From Salipiger sp. IMCC34102 (GTDB lineage: Bacteria; Pseudomonadota; Alphaproteobacteria; Rhodobacterales; Rhodobacteraceae), in NCBI RefSeq assembly GCF_004145405.1, contig NZ_SELQ01000003.1, positions 62,001 to 126,000 on the forward strand: a stretch of DNA of 64,000 bases, written 5' to 3'. Both the position numbers and the translations under genes were made by a program. The notes below the pieces were generated by a model. It made no database searches. It worked only from the letters and a program-made list of their open reading frames with translations, and was not told the origin of the DNA. Positions 8,762 to 16,821 of this stretch are shown piece by piece (the stretch's first letter is position 1; each line of letters opens with the position of its first letter).

Positions 8762-9607
8762 ATGCTTGTCCTCATTCTTATCGTCGCGATAATCGCCCTG
8801 TTGATCATCTACATGGTCGCATCCGTGCGCCAACACGATGCCGACAGCTACGCGGACCAGGATCGCGACCCGTTCTATTCCGAAAGCACGCGACTGGCGG
8901 CAGCCGGATTGCTTTACGAGCAGCCCGAGCGCACGCACGGACGTCCGCGAAAATCCTTTACCATCACGCCCGCCGGGGAAGCGGCCCTGCGCACATGGCT
9001 GCGCGATCCCATGAGCGATCCCGGTATGCTGCGCCTTTACTTCGCGGGCATCGTGACCCCTTCCGACGTGCTCGATCTGGTGCGGGCGCAACGCGAGCGT
9101 CATGCCGAACGGATCGCGCAATACGAGCGCATTCAGACGTTGCTCGGTCCCACCGCGGATACGCAGGACGACGAGGACGGCCAGGGTGGGAGTGGCAAGA
9201 GCAAGGCCGAGCAGGACGACGACGCGGAGGAGAATGAGAACGACGACAAGAAAGGCAAGAACGACGGCAAAAAGGGCAAGGAGGACGACAAGAAAGGCAA
9301 GGAGGACGGCGAGAAGAGCGAGGGCGACGACAAGAAAGACAAGAAGACAAAGGAGAGTGACGACGAGGAGGAGGACGGCGCCGAGGAGGACGATGACGAG
9401 GACAATTCCGACGAGAACGAGGACGCCGAAGGTCGCGACGCGGAAGACGGTGCCGATGACGACGACGCGCCGCGCGACGAATGGGCCGACGCGCGCGACT
9501 TCCATGCCCTCGGCCTGCGCTTCGAGACGTTCTGCCGCGATTTCTGGGACAGGAAACTCGACGGTCCGATCGGCAATTTCGCCCCCAGCAAGTCCAGTTC
9601 GGAGTAA
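8762..9607 (+). CDS. Membrane-anchored PadR-like protein with K/D/E-rich insertion (2 of 2)
   Basis: 281 residues, a paralogue of the protein at 8055: membrane helix at 2-21, shared DADSYADQDRDPFYSE (26-41), wing ITPAGEAALRTWLRDP (68-83), then LRLYFAGIVTPSDVLDLV and ERIAQYERIQ. At about residue 131 the PadR-like C-terminal helices are interrupted by some 110 residues almost entirely of Asp, Glu, Lys and Gly, first lysine-acid mixed and then mostly acidic. The closing helix resumes at 246-266 (FHALGLRFETFCRDFWDR) and matches the end of the 8055 protein. The charged insert is probably disordered and may bind cations or the downstream fibre protein. It stops four bases before the curlin-repeat gene. 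Confidence 0.65.
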   Translation: MLVLILIVAIIALLIIYMVASVRQHDADSYADQDRDPFYSESTRLAAAGLLYEQPERTHGRPRKSFTITPAGEAALRTWLRDPMSDPGMLRLYFAGIVTPSDVLDLVRAQRERHAERIAQYERIQTLLGPTADTQDDEDGQGGSGKSKAEQDDDAEENENDDKKGKNDGKKGKEDDKKGKEDGEKSEGDDKKDKKTKESDDEEEDGAEEDDDEDNSDENEDAEGRDAEDGADDDDAPRDEWADARDFHALGLRFETFCRDFWDRKLDGPIGNFAPSKSSSE

Positions 9608-9611
9608 ATCG

Positions 9612-12011
9612 ATGTACAAGCTTGCTTTCGTCGCCTTTGCCCTGTCCGCCGCCACGGGCGCCCGGGCCCAGGGCCTTCCGGTCGTGCAGGCCGACGAGGA
9701 GACCCGCAACAACAGCACCGTGAGCGTCCAGCAGGACCCCGATGCGAGAAACGGACCCTTGTCCAATTTCGATGGCGCGGCAAACTACACGTTCTTCGAC
9801 GGCAGCGAAATCTACATAGAGCCCGACGGTGCGGCCATCTACCAGGACGGCAGTGGGTCCGAAGCGCACCTGTCGCAGGCGGGCAGGGACAACCGTGCGG
9901 CGATCCGGCAGGCCACGGGCGAAGACGCCGGGACGAACGATGCCACCGCGCGCATCTTGCAAGGGGAAAGCGGCGCCGAGGCGAACCACGCCGAAGCGCT
10001 GATCGTCCAGCGCGGCGATGGCGGCACGGCCGTCATCGAGCAGAATGGATCAAGCCTGCGCTCGATCGGGCTGCAGGTAACGGAGGCCTCCGGAGGGAGG
10101 AACCGGGACGAAGACCAGGAAACCCCTACCCAGTCCGACCAGGGGACGAACGAACAGACCCAGAAGCTGTCGGGCGAGGCGTTGCAGAGCGAGGTTTCGC
10201 AAACCGGCCTTCGACTTGCCGCCGAGGTGTCCTTGATGGACGCCCGCGACGACGATGGCCGGATCAGCCAGACGGGCGCTGGCCACAAGGCCTCCTATTC
10301 GGCGAAATCGGGCGAGGGCCGCTCCGGTCGGATTCTGCAGGATGGCGACCAACCGAGCGAAGCCGACGTCGATGTCACGGGATCCGGGCACCGCGCGACG
10401 ATCGAGCAAGGCGGCGTGGGCGGAAGGCATGCCGCGACCGTCGCGCAGTCCGGGGCTGATCATCGCGTCGAACTTCAACAACGGCGCGACACCACGGACG
10501 GTGAAGGGCAGTCCGCCACGGCCGACCAGAGCGGCTCCGGGAATGTCGTTAATGGCAACCAGTCGGGCGCGGGTGGGAACATCCTGCAAGTCGGACAGGA
10601 AGGCGAGGACTCGACCGCCCTCGAGGCCAATGTGCAACAAGACGGCTCCGGAGGCGGCAACAAGGCGGACGTCGATCAAACGGGCGAGAACCAACTGGCC
10701 GATCTGGTCCAAGGCGGATCGGGCGGCGGCAGCGTGGCGGCTGTCGACCAGTCGACCGACGACAGTCATGGCAACACGGCCAGGCTTGAGCAGGCGATCG
10801 AGGCAGGCACCGGAACCGACGAAATCGACGTCGACCAAAGCGGGAATTCCAATACGGCAGACATCCTTCAGACCCGCAATGCGGGCGGTACGGGACATCT
10901 GGTCACCATCGCGCAACCGGGCACATCGAACGAGACCGGCGTCGAGCAGGAGGGCGTTGCCCAGAAGGCCGCCGTGGATCAGGATGGTCGCACCAATCTT
11001 GCAAAGGTGGGCCAAACCGGCACCGGCGGCCACGAAGCCGATATCGATCAGGCCGGACGCGACAATGTGGCAACGCTCGACCAGTCCGGCAGCGGCGGCG
11101 CAAACATCGGGTCCATCGATCAGTCGGCTTCCGAAGGCAAGAACGAGGCCCAGCTTCGTCAAGGTGGTGAGCGGGGGCTGAACACGGCCGACATCGATCA
11201 GGCCCAGACTGGCAACAATGGTGTCATCGAGCAAAGCGGTGACACCGGAAGCACGGGGAGCACCGCCAGTCTCGCGCAACCGGGCCGCATGACCGAGGGG
11301 CGCATTTCTCAATCCGGCGCGGCACTGGAAGCCTCCCTCACGCTCAACGGCGAGGAGAATCTTGCCGAGATCGTGCAAAGCGGCGAGGAGGCTTCCGGCA
11401 AGTCTCAGATATCGACCGGATCGGATGCTTCGGGAAACGATGCGCGCATTCTCGCGCGAACCGGTGGAAGCGTGGGGTCCATCGATCAGACGTCCAGCGA
11501 CAACACGGCACGGATCGAGATGTCCAACGGAAGCCCCACCGACGGCACGGACGAGGCTGACATAGATCAGGGGGGCGCAGGGGGGCACGAGGCGCGGATC
11601 CTGATCGAGGGGGCCGGCACATCGCGCACCGCACAGATTGCGCAAGATGGCGAAACCTCGGTGGCCGAATTGACCTTCTCCGGGCCCGGACCCAATACGA
11701 AAGCCAGTATTCGGCAAGTCGGGGCGGACAATTCAAGCAGAATCGAAAGCACGGCGCGTGATAACGGCGGGCTGACCGTGACCCAAAAGCAAGATGGCCA
11801 GGGCAACGAAACCGTCCTGAAACAGGAGGGGCGGAATCTTGAGGTGACCATCAACCAGGTCGGCGAGAACAATACCGTCGATCTAACGCAAACGGGCGAA
11901 GGCTATGCCGTCACGATCACGCAAAGAGGCAACGGACAGCATCTGTCGTTGACGCTCGATGGGCCGAAAGAGGGGGGTGGCGACTATACCTATACCCAGA
12001 CCGAAGAATAG
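9612..12011 (+). CDS. Large exported curlin-repeat protein (putative functional amyloid)
   Basis: 799 residues with a signal peptide (1-19, cleavage after ARA). From about residue 75 to the end it is a run of imperfect 20-25-residue units of the curlin type, with Gln, Gly, Asn, Ala, Gln spaced as in CsgA/CsgB. Examples are INQVGENNTVDLTQTGEG and IDQAGRDNVATLDQSGSGG. It is much longer than CsgA or CsgB (about 150 residues) and rich in Asp/Glu. I infer a secreted beta-solenoid or amyloid fibre subunit. No csgE, csgF or csgG is in the window, so its export route is unknown. The ATG at 9612 is chosen because the signal peptide begins there; the longer frame from 9102 reads through the charged insert of the previous gene. 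Confidence 0.83.
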   Translation: MYKLAFVAFALSAATGARAQGLPVVQADEETRNNSTVSVQQDPDARNGPLSNFDGAANYTFFDGSEIYIEPDGAAIYQDGSGSEAHLSQAGRDNRAAIRQATGEDAGTNDATARILQGESGAEANHAEALIVQRGDGGTAVIEQNGSSLRSIGLQVTEASGGRNRDEDQETPTQSDQGTNEQTQKLSGEALQSEVSQTGLRLAAEVSLMDARDDDGRISQTGAGHKASYSAKSGEGRSGRILQDGDQPSEADVDVTGSGHRATIEQGGVGGRHAATVAQSGADHRVELQQRRDTTDGEGQSATADQSGSGNVVNGNQSGAGGNILQVGQEGEDSTALEANVQQDGSGGGNKADVDQTGENQLADLVQGGSGGGSVAAVDQSTDDSHGNTARLEQAIEAGTGTDEIDVDQSGNSNTADILQTRNAGGTGHLVTIAQPGTSNETGVEQEGVAQKAAVDQDGRTNLAKVGQTGTGGHEADIDQAGRDNVATLDQSGSGGANIGSIDQSASEGKNEAQLRQGGERGLNTADIDQAQTGNNGVIEQSGDTGSTGSTASLAQPGRMTEGRISQSGAALEASLTLNGEENLAEIVQSGEEASGKSQISTGSDASGNDARILARTGGSVGSIDQTSSDNTARIEMSNGSPTDGTDEADIDQGGAGGHEARILIEGAGTSRTAQIAQDGETSVAELTFSGPGPNTKASIRQVGADNSSRIESTARDNGGLTVTQKQDGQGNETVLKQEGRNLEVTINQVGENNTVDLTQTGEGYAVTITQRGNGQHLSLTLDGPKEGGGDYTYTQTEE

Positions 12012-12436
12012 ATACCCGAAAGGCTTACCATCCGCCCGACAGCCCCGGATAACGCGTCCAGTATGGTGTTTGCCGAAGTCTCTCGCCGATATTCGTCCGT
12101 GCCCGCGCCCCGGCGATCGACCCCGCGCGATACGACCGTCCGAGGGGTGGAGAAGCCGTCGGATCAGGAAATGCCGGTCCGCAGAACACCTAGTGTCATG
12201 TCCGATGCCCCAAGCCCGCCCACACGAGGATGAGGCCCGACCGGAAAGGTCGAACACTCCGGAATGACACGCTCGGCAACGCGGTCCGTTATTCTTCATG
12301 CAACCGATGGACTCGCACCTTGGAGGGCGCAATACTCCCTTAGGTTGCTAAATGGTCATCCACTTCAAGTTTGCTGTACCGTTTCCCTGTTGTCTTCCGC
12401 TTTTGGTCAATTCCATTTGCCCTCGAGGTCCCCCAA
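12012..12436. other. Intergenic region upstream of the autotransporter
   Basis: About 425 bases without a credible gene. A 7-base inverted pair, GTGTCAT near 12194 and ATGACAC near 12264, is present but too far apart for a terminator. The last 100 bases are AT-richer and probably carry the autotransporter promoter, separating it from the curlin operon. Confidence 0.4.
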
Positions 12437-15352
12437 ATGTCCCGTAATTCGCTACTTTCCCATGTGTCTGCCTTGGCACTGGCCTGTGTCGCCCCGTCCT
12501 TCGCGACAGCGCAATGTGTCGTCACAACCGGAACGGGCACCGCGTCGAGTCCCGATGCAGGCGACGTCATCGACTGCGACAGCAATCTCGAAACGGATTC
12601 GATCCTCGGTCCGGATGCCGCCGGCGTGACGCTGAATATCAACGCGCCGTCGGGTGGCATCTCGGTGACGGGCGACGAAGCGGTGCTTTTGGGCAACGGT
12701 GCCATCATCGACATCGACAGTGCCTCCAACCGTCCCGTGCAGACCTCGGGCGATAGCGCGGCGGCGATCACGGTCGGCAACAACGCGCAGATCACGGTCG
12801 GCGGTCGGGTCGCGACCTCGGGCGAGGCATCGAACGCGATCGACACCGGACGCCGCGCCACGGTCGACGTGCTGGGAACGGTGACCACCGGCGGCGGCGG
12901 CTCGAACGCGATCTCCGTCGGGGCGGGCAGCACCGTGACGGTCGGGCCGCGTGCCAACGTCAACACCCAGAATTCCAAGTCGACCGCCGTCCTGCTGCGC
13001 GGCGACAACGCGACGCTGACGATCGAGGCCTTGCAGACCGAGCAGAACGGCCTTCAGCAAGGGCTCGTGACGACCTCATCGGGCAATTCCAATCCGGTTC
13101 TGATCCGCGGCAATGGCGGCACGGTGAACGTCTCGGGTGAAGTGAGATCCTCTTCCGGGGCCGCCACGGCAATCCTCGCCGCCGGGGATGAAGCCGAAAT
13201 CACGGTGCGGGACATGGGCTTCGTCAGCGCGACCTCCTCGAATTCCAACGCCATCGAATCCACCGGAACCGGCGCGTCGATCCTGGTGGAGGCCGGCGGC
13301 GAGATCGCCATCTCATCGGGAAATTCCGCAGGCATCGTTGCCGGTCCCCAAGGCACGGTCGAGATCGCCGGCACCGTCGGGGCAAGTTCCTCCAACAGCC
13401 AAGGCGTCGTGCTGGGCAACCGGGGTGAGCTTACGATCCGCACCGGCGGTTTGATCGAAACCTCCTCTTCGGAATCGCAGGCCGTGCTGATCGGCGAAGA
13501 CGCCACCACCGCCACGATCCTGGTCGAAGAAGGCGGCGACATCGACGCGGTCGGGGCGCAGGCGATCGTCGACCGGGGCACGACCCGCACCGAAGTCACG
13601 GTGAACGGCGTTGTCTTCGGCGGCTCCTCCGAGCCGGTCATTTCGCTTGGGGGCGGGAACGACACCCTGGTCGTCAACGGCACGGTCCGGGGCTCCTCGG
13701 CCGACCCGGTGATCGACATGGGCGCGGGCGACGATTCGACGACGATCAATTCGTCCACCACCGTCGAAGGGCCCGGGGTCCTTGTCGACGGCGGATCGGG
13801 CAACGACGAGCTGACCCTTGCATCGGGGCAGAACTTCGACGCCAACCAGTTCACCGGGGTCGAACAGACCACGACGCGGCGCAACACCACGCCGGGCGAT
13901 CCGAACGAGGGCGGATCGACCTCGGTCAACGTATCGGATGACCAATCCGGCAACAGTTTCTCTGCCGGGGAAGGTGGGAACGTTACCGTCGAAAACGGCG
14001 GACGCGCGGGGCGGGTCTCGACCAACGACGGCGGGCAGGCCACGGTTCGCGAAGGTGGAACGGCCGGAGTGGATGCCGACTCGGGCGGTGACGGCACCGG
14101 GCGGCTGACTTTCGAGCGCGGCTCGACCGCCGACGTGGAAGGCAAGGCGCAGTCCGGCGATCAAAGCTTCGATGTCGCCGGGGCCAATTTCCAGGACGGG
14201 ACGAACGTATCCATCAACAATTCCGGCGTGCTGCAAGGATCCGCCTCCGGTGGCCGGGTTTCGGTCTCCTTGCCCACGGATGCCTTCGAGGCGGCCAGTG
14301 ACAGCGCCTCGACGGCCTCTTTCGGGGCGGCCATCGATGCCGCGATCGCCGCTGACGACGTCGATGCGACGCAGTTGATCCTCACCGATGCAGAGTCGCT
14401 TCCGGCCATTCTGCGCGACGGGGCCGGCGAGGATCGGGCACAGGTTGCCGCAGGTGCGGTGGCCACGACTCTGGCCTTCGGTGACCTGCTGTCGGCGCGC
14501 GGCCAGACCGGCCCCGCCGCCGCGGCTGCGAGTGGTGTCGTGGTGTCGTCGAAGAACCCGATCGGTGCGGCGACCGGCGCCTGGGTCGATCTCTTCGGTG
14601 GAGAGATCGAAAGCGAGACTGACCTGACCAGCGACTTCGACGCAAGCTTCGCGGGCCTCGCAGCCGGGGTCGAACAGGACATGGCGTTTGGCGGCCTGGG
14701 CTTCGGCCAGGTGGGCTTGGCCGTGGGCGTCTCGCGGGGCAACACCGACGGTATCGCGGGCGACGGCGACTTCGACGCGCTCTCGATCGGTGTCTACGCA
14801 AACTCCGTCAACGGTCCGTCGCAGGTGACGGGACATCTGGCCTACACCGGACTGGACTTCGATCTGGGCGGTGACGACGCGGGCGACGGCCACCTCTTCT
14901 CGGGCCGCGCCGAATATGCCCATGATCTTCGCGGCGAGTATGCGGATGCGATCCTGCTGGCCCCCTATGCGGCGCTCGGCTTCGTCTCTGGCGAGATCGA
15001 CGGCGGGGCGACGCCGCTCGCCTCGCTGGACGAGGGGGAGATCGATCAGGGTATTGCCGAGATCGGCATGCGCGTCGGTCGCACTTTCGACGTCGGAAAA
15101 CAGACCGTCAGCGCCGTTGTCGAGGCGGCCTACGAGCGTACCTTCGGCGACGAAGGCGTGACGTTCGCAGGCACCGCGTTCGGCCAGGACTTCTCGACGG
15201 TGGCTTCGGCTCTCGAAGACGAGCGGTTCAAGCTGGGCGTGGGGCTCGAGACGCGTTTGTCCCCCGCGGCGACCCTGTCGGTGCGGTACGACGGGCGGTT
15301 TGGCGGCAGTGACGACCATCGCCTTGGCCTGGGGGTCAACTTCGCGTTTTGA
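12437..15352 (+). CDS. Autotransporter (type Va) with beta-helix passenger
   Basis: 971 residues. Signal peptide 1-25 (cleavage after ATA). A long passenger (about 26-690) is rich in Thr, Ser, Gly, Asn and Val, with repeated strand-turn units such as SNSQGVVLGNRGELTIRTGG and GGGNDTLVVNGTV, expected to form a beta-helix. The C-terminal 280 residues are an outer-membrane beta-barrel starting near GAWVDLFGGEIESE and ending in Phe (GLGVNFAF), the usual signal for Bam recognition. The barrel would export the passenger to the cell surface for adhesion or matrix building. The ATG at 12437 has GAGG 8 bases upstream and gives the signal peptide directly. No protease motif was seen. Lying next to the curlin-repeat gene, it may act in the same surface layer. 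Confidence 0.88.
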   Translation: MSRNSLLSHVSALALACVAPSFATAQCVVTTGTGTASSPDAGDVIDCDSNLETDSILGPDAAGVTLNINAPSGGISVTGDEAVLLGNGAIIDIDSASNRPVQTSGDSAAAITVGNNAQITVGGRVATSGEASNAIDTGRRATVDVLGTVTTGGGGSNAISVGAGSTVTVGPRANVNTQNSKSTAVLLRGDNATLTIEALQTEQNGLQQGLVTTSSGNSNPVLIRGNGGTVNVSGEVRSSSGAATAILAAGDEAEITVRDMGFVSATSSNSNAIESTGTGASILVEAGGEIAISSGNSAGIVAGPQGTVEIAGTVGASSSNSQGVVLGNRGELTIRTGGLIETSSSESQAVLIGEDATTATILVEEGGDIDAVGAQAIVDRGTTRTEVTVNGVVFGGSSEPVISLGGGNDTLVVNGTVRGSSADPVIDMGAGDDSTTINSSTTVEGPGVLVDGGSGNDELTLASGQNFDANQFTGVEQTTTRRNTTPGDPNEGGSTSVNVSDDQSGNSFSAGEGGNVTVENGGRAGRVSTNDGGQATVREGGTAGVDADSGGDGTGRLTFERGSTADVEGKAQSGDQSFDVAGANFQDGTNVSINNSGVLQGSASGGRVSVSLPTDAFEAASDSASTASFGAAIDAAIAADDVDATQLILTDAESLPAILRDGAGEDRAQVAAGAVATTLAFGDLLSARGQTGPAAAAASGVVVSSKNPIGAATGAWVDLFGGEIESETDLTSDFDASFAGLAAGVEQDMAFGGLGFGQVGLAVGVSRGNTDGIAGDGDFDALSIGVYANSVNGPSQVTGHLAYTGLDFDLGGDDAGDGHLFSGRAEYAHDLRGEYADAILLAPYAALGFVSGEIDGGATPLASLDEGEIDQGIAEIGMRVGRTFDVGKQTVSAVVEAAYERTFGDEGVTFAGTAFGQDFSTVASALEDERFKLGVGLETRLSPAATLSVRYDGRFGGSDDHRLGLGVNFAF

Positions 15353-15660
15353 TCGCTCGCAGCGCGGTTGATCGGATCAACCTAGCGCAGGAGCCCGTGC
15401 CGGTGTCGACCGTTCGACTTCATGGCGCGGGCTCCACCCCACGGCATTCCATATGGGCGCCGTCGGTTCCGGCGGGCAGGCTGCCTTCGACACATGCCTG
15501 CCCGGGCCGCGCGCCGGCAGATCGCCTTTCGATACGTCCTGCTTGATCCTGTCCCCGGACGGGTCGTGATCGAGTGGGACGCCGTGCACCTTCCGTCGCT
15601 TCCATGCGGCGCCCGTCCGGCCGATGGCTTCCACGTGTGCCTTGCCGGCAAGGTCTGCCC
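15353..15660. other. Convergent intergenic region
   Basis: About 310 bases between the autotransporter and the leftward LacI gene. It contains the perfect palindrome GTTGATC-G-GATCAAC at 15367-15381, just after the autotransporter stop. There is no T-run to make it a standard terminator. No gene seen. Confidence 0.45.
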
Positions 15661-16680
15661 TCAGCAGCTCGATCGCAGCACGAGGTGCGGTGTGACCACG
15701 TCGTGGCGCGCCTCGCGCCGGCCCTCCAGCCGCGAGAGCAGGGCGGCGGCGGCGCGGCAGCCGATCTCCTCTCCGTGCTGGTCCACGCTGGACAGATCCA
15801 CCATCGGCAGGCGCGCCATGGCGTTATTGTCGTAGGAGACGAGCGCCAGATCCTCGGGCACGCGCAACCCGCGCTTGCGGGCAGCCCCCAGCAGATCGAC
15901 GCCGTCCAGATCGCTCCAGACGAAGGCGGCGGTGGGGCGGGGAGAGAGATCGAGGACCCCTTCGAGCGGCCCGTCCCCCCGTCCGGTCGAGCCTTCGTTG
16001 TACCAGACCCGGATCATGTCGCCCAATCCGAGATCCTCCATCGCGCGACGATAGCCTGCCTCGCGGGTGGCCCCCACGTCGGTCTTGGGATTGAGGGACG
16101 GGTGGCTGACCATGCAGATGTCGCGGTGACCTTTCGCGACCAGCGCCTCGACCGCCAGCCGCGCACCGGCCGCATCGTCGGAGTTCACGGTGTCGAAGGC
16201 GGTCGAAGAAGGCTCGTGGTGACCCACGACGGCCAGCGGAATCTGCCGGGCATAGGGGGCCAGCTTTTCGCCGCTGAGGCGCGGAGCGACGAGCACCACG
16301 CCGTCGATCTGCATGTCGATCATCGAATCGACGAGATCGCGCTCGATGGTGGCCTGCGACCGCCCCACGCCGATCAGCAGCTTGTACCCGGAGTCTTTCA
16401 GCGCGGCCTGCAAGCCATCGACCACCTGCGCCAGGAAGGGGTTCGACATCTCCAGCAGCAGGACGCCGATGGTATAGGTGCGCCCGCGCATGCCGCGGGC
16501 CGCGGTGCTGGGGCGATACCCCAGAGTATCGATGGATTTCAGCACCTTGGCCCGCAGTCCGTCGCTGACGCCGTAGGCGTTGCGCATCACCTTCGACACC
16601 GCGGCGGTGGACACGCCGGCATCCTCGGCCACATGCCGGATCGTGACCTTGCCACGCGGTTTCTGCGATCCGTCAGCCAT
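15661..16680 (-). CDS. LacI family regulator, probably of the rhamnosidase operon
   Basis: 339 residues from the ATG at 16680, chosen for its GGAAGG ribosome site; an ATG at 16713 would add 11 residues. The N-terminus carries the LacI helix-turn-helix and hinge (VTIRHVAEDAGVSTAAVSKV, then RNAYGVSDGLRAKV). The rest is a periplasmic-binding-protein fold (TYTIGVLLLEMSNPFLAQVV near residue 60, later DICMVSHPSL, AAFVWSDLDG). It should repress until a sugar binds. The divergent arrangement with the GH78 gene at 16822 and the palindrome between them point to control of the rhamnoside operon and itself. Confidence 0.9.
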   Translation of the reverse strand: MADGSQKPRGKVTIRHVAEDAGVSTAAVSKVMRNAYGVSDGLRAKVLKSIDTLGYRPSTAARGMRGRTYTIGVLLLEMSNPFLAQVVDGLQAALKDSGYKLLIGVGRSQATIERDLVDSMIDMQIDGVVLVAPRLSGEKLAPYARQIPLAVVGHHEPSSTAFDTVNSDDAAGARLAVEALVAKGHRDICMVSHPSLNPKTDVGATREAGYRRAMEDLGLGDMIRVWYNEGSTGRGDGPLEGVLDLSPRPTAAFVWSDLDGVDLLGAARKRGLRVPEDLALVSYDNNAMARLPMVDLSSVDQHGEEIGCRAAAALLSRLEGRREARHDVVTPHLVLRSSC

Positions 16681-16749
16681 GCTGCTGGCCTTCCAAGCAA
16701 AGATTTTGGGCATCTTACGAAAATTTCCCCTTGATCCGCAATCGCGCTT

Positions 16750-16777
16750 GTAGAACAGTTTACGTATAACGGTCTAC
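16750..16777. promoter_or_regulatory. Candidate LacI-family operator
   Basis: A 28-base imperfect palindrome centred on TACGTA, with outer arms GTAGA and TCTAC; 20 of 28 positions are symmetric. It lies between the divergent LacI-type regulator and the rhamnosidase gene, where an operator for both promoters would be expected. Confidence 0.6.
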
Positions 16778-16821
16778 GAAGCCCCTCGGGAGGAGGGGCC
16801 GACCGGAGCGGAGGAAGTTTC

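Noticed and set aside
9152-9487. Charged repeat as an assembly artefact
   Set aside because: The frame is kept on both sides and the closing helix resumes in register with the paralogue, so it is probably real.
9102-9611. N-terminal extension of the curlin-repeat frame
   Set aside because: It is an Arg/Thr-rich readthrough of the charged insert of the previous gene; a signal peptide starts at 9612.
13313-15319. 668-residue leftward open frame opposite the autotransporter
   Set aside because: Antisense shadow; the forward frame has a signal peptide and a beta-barrel.
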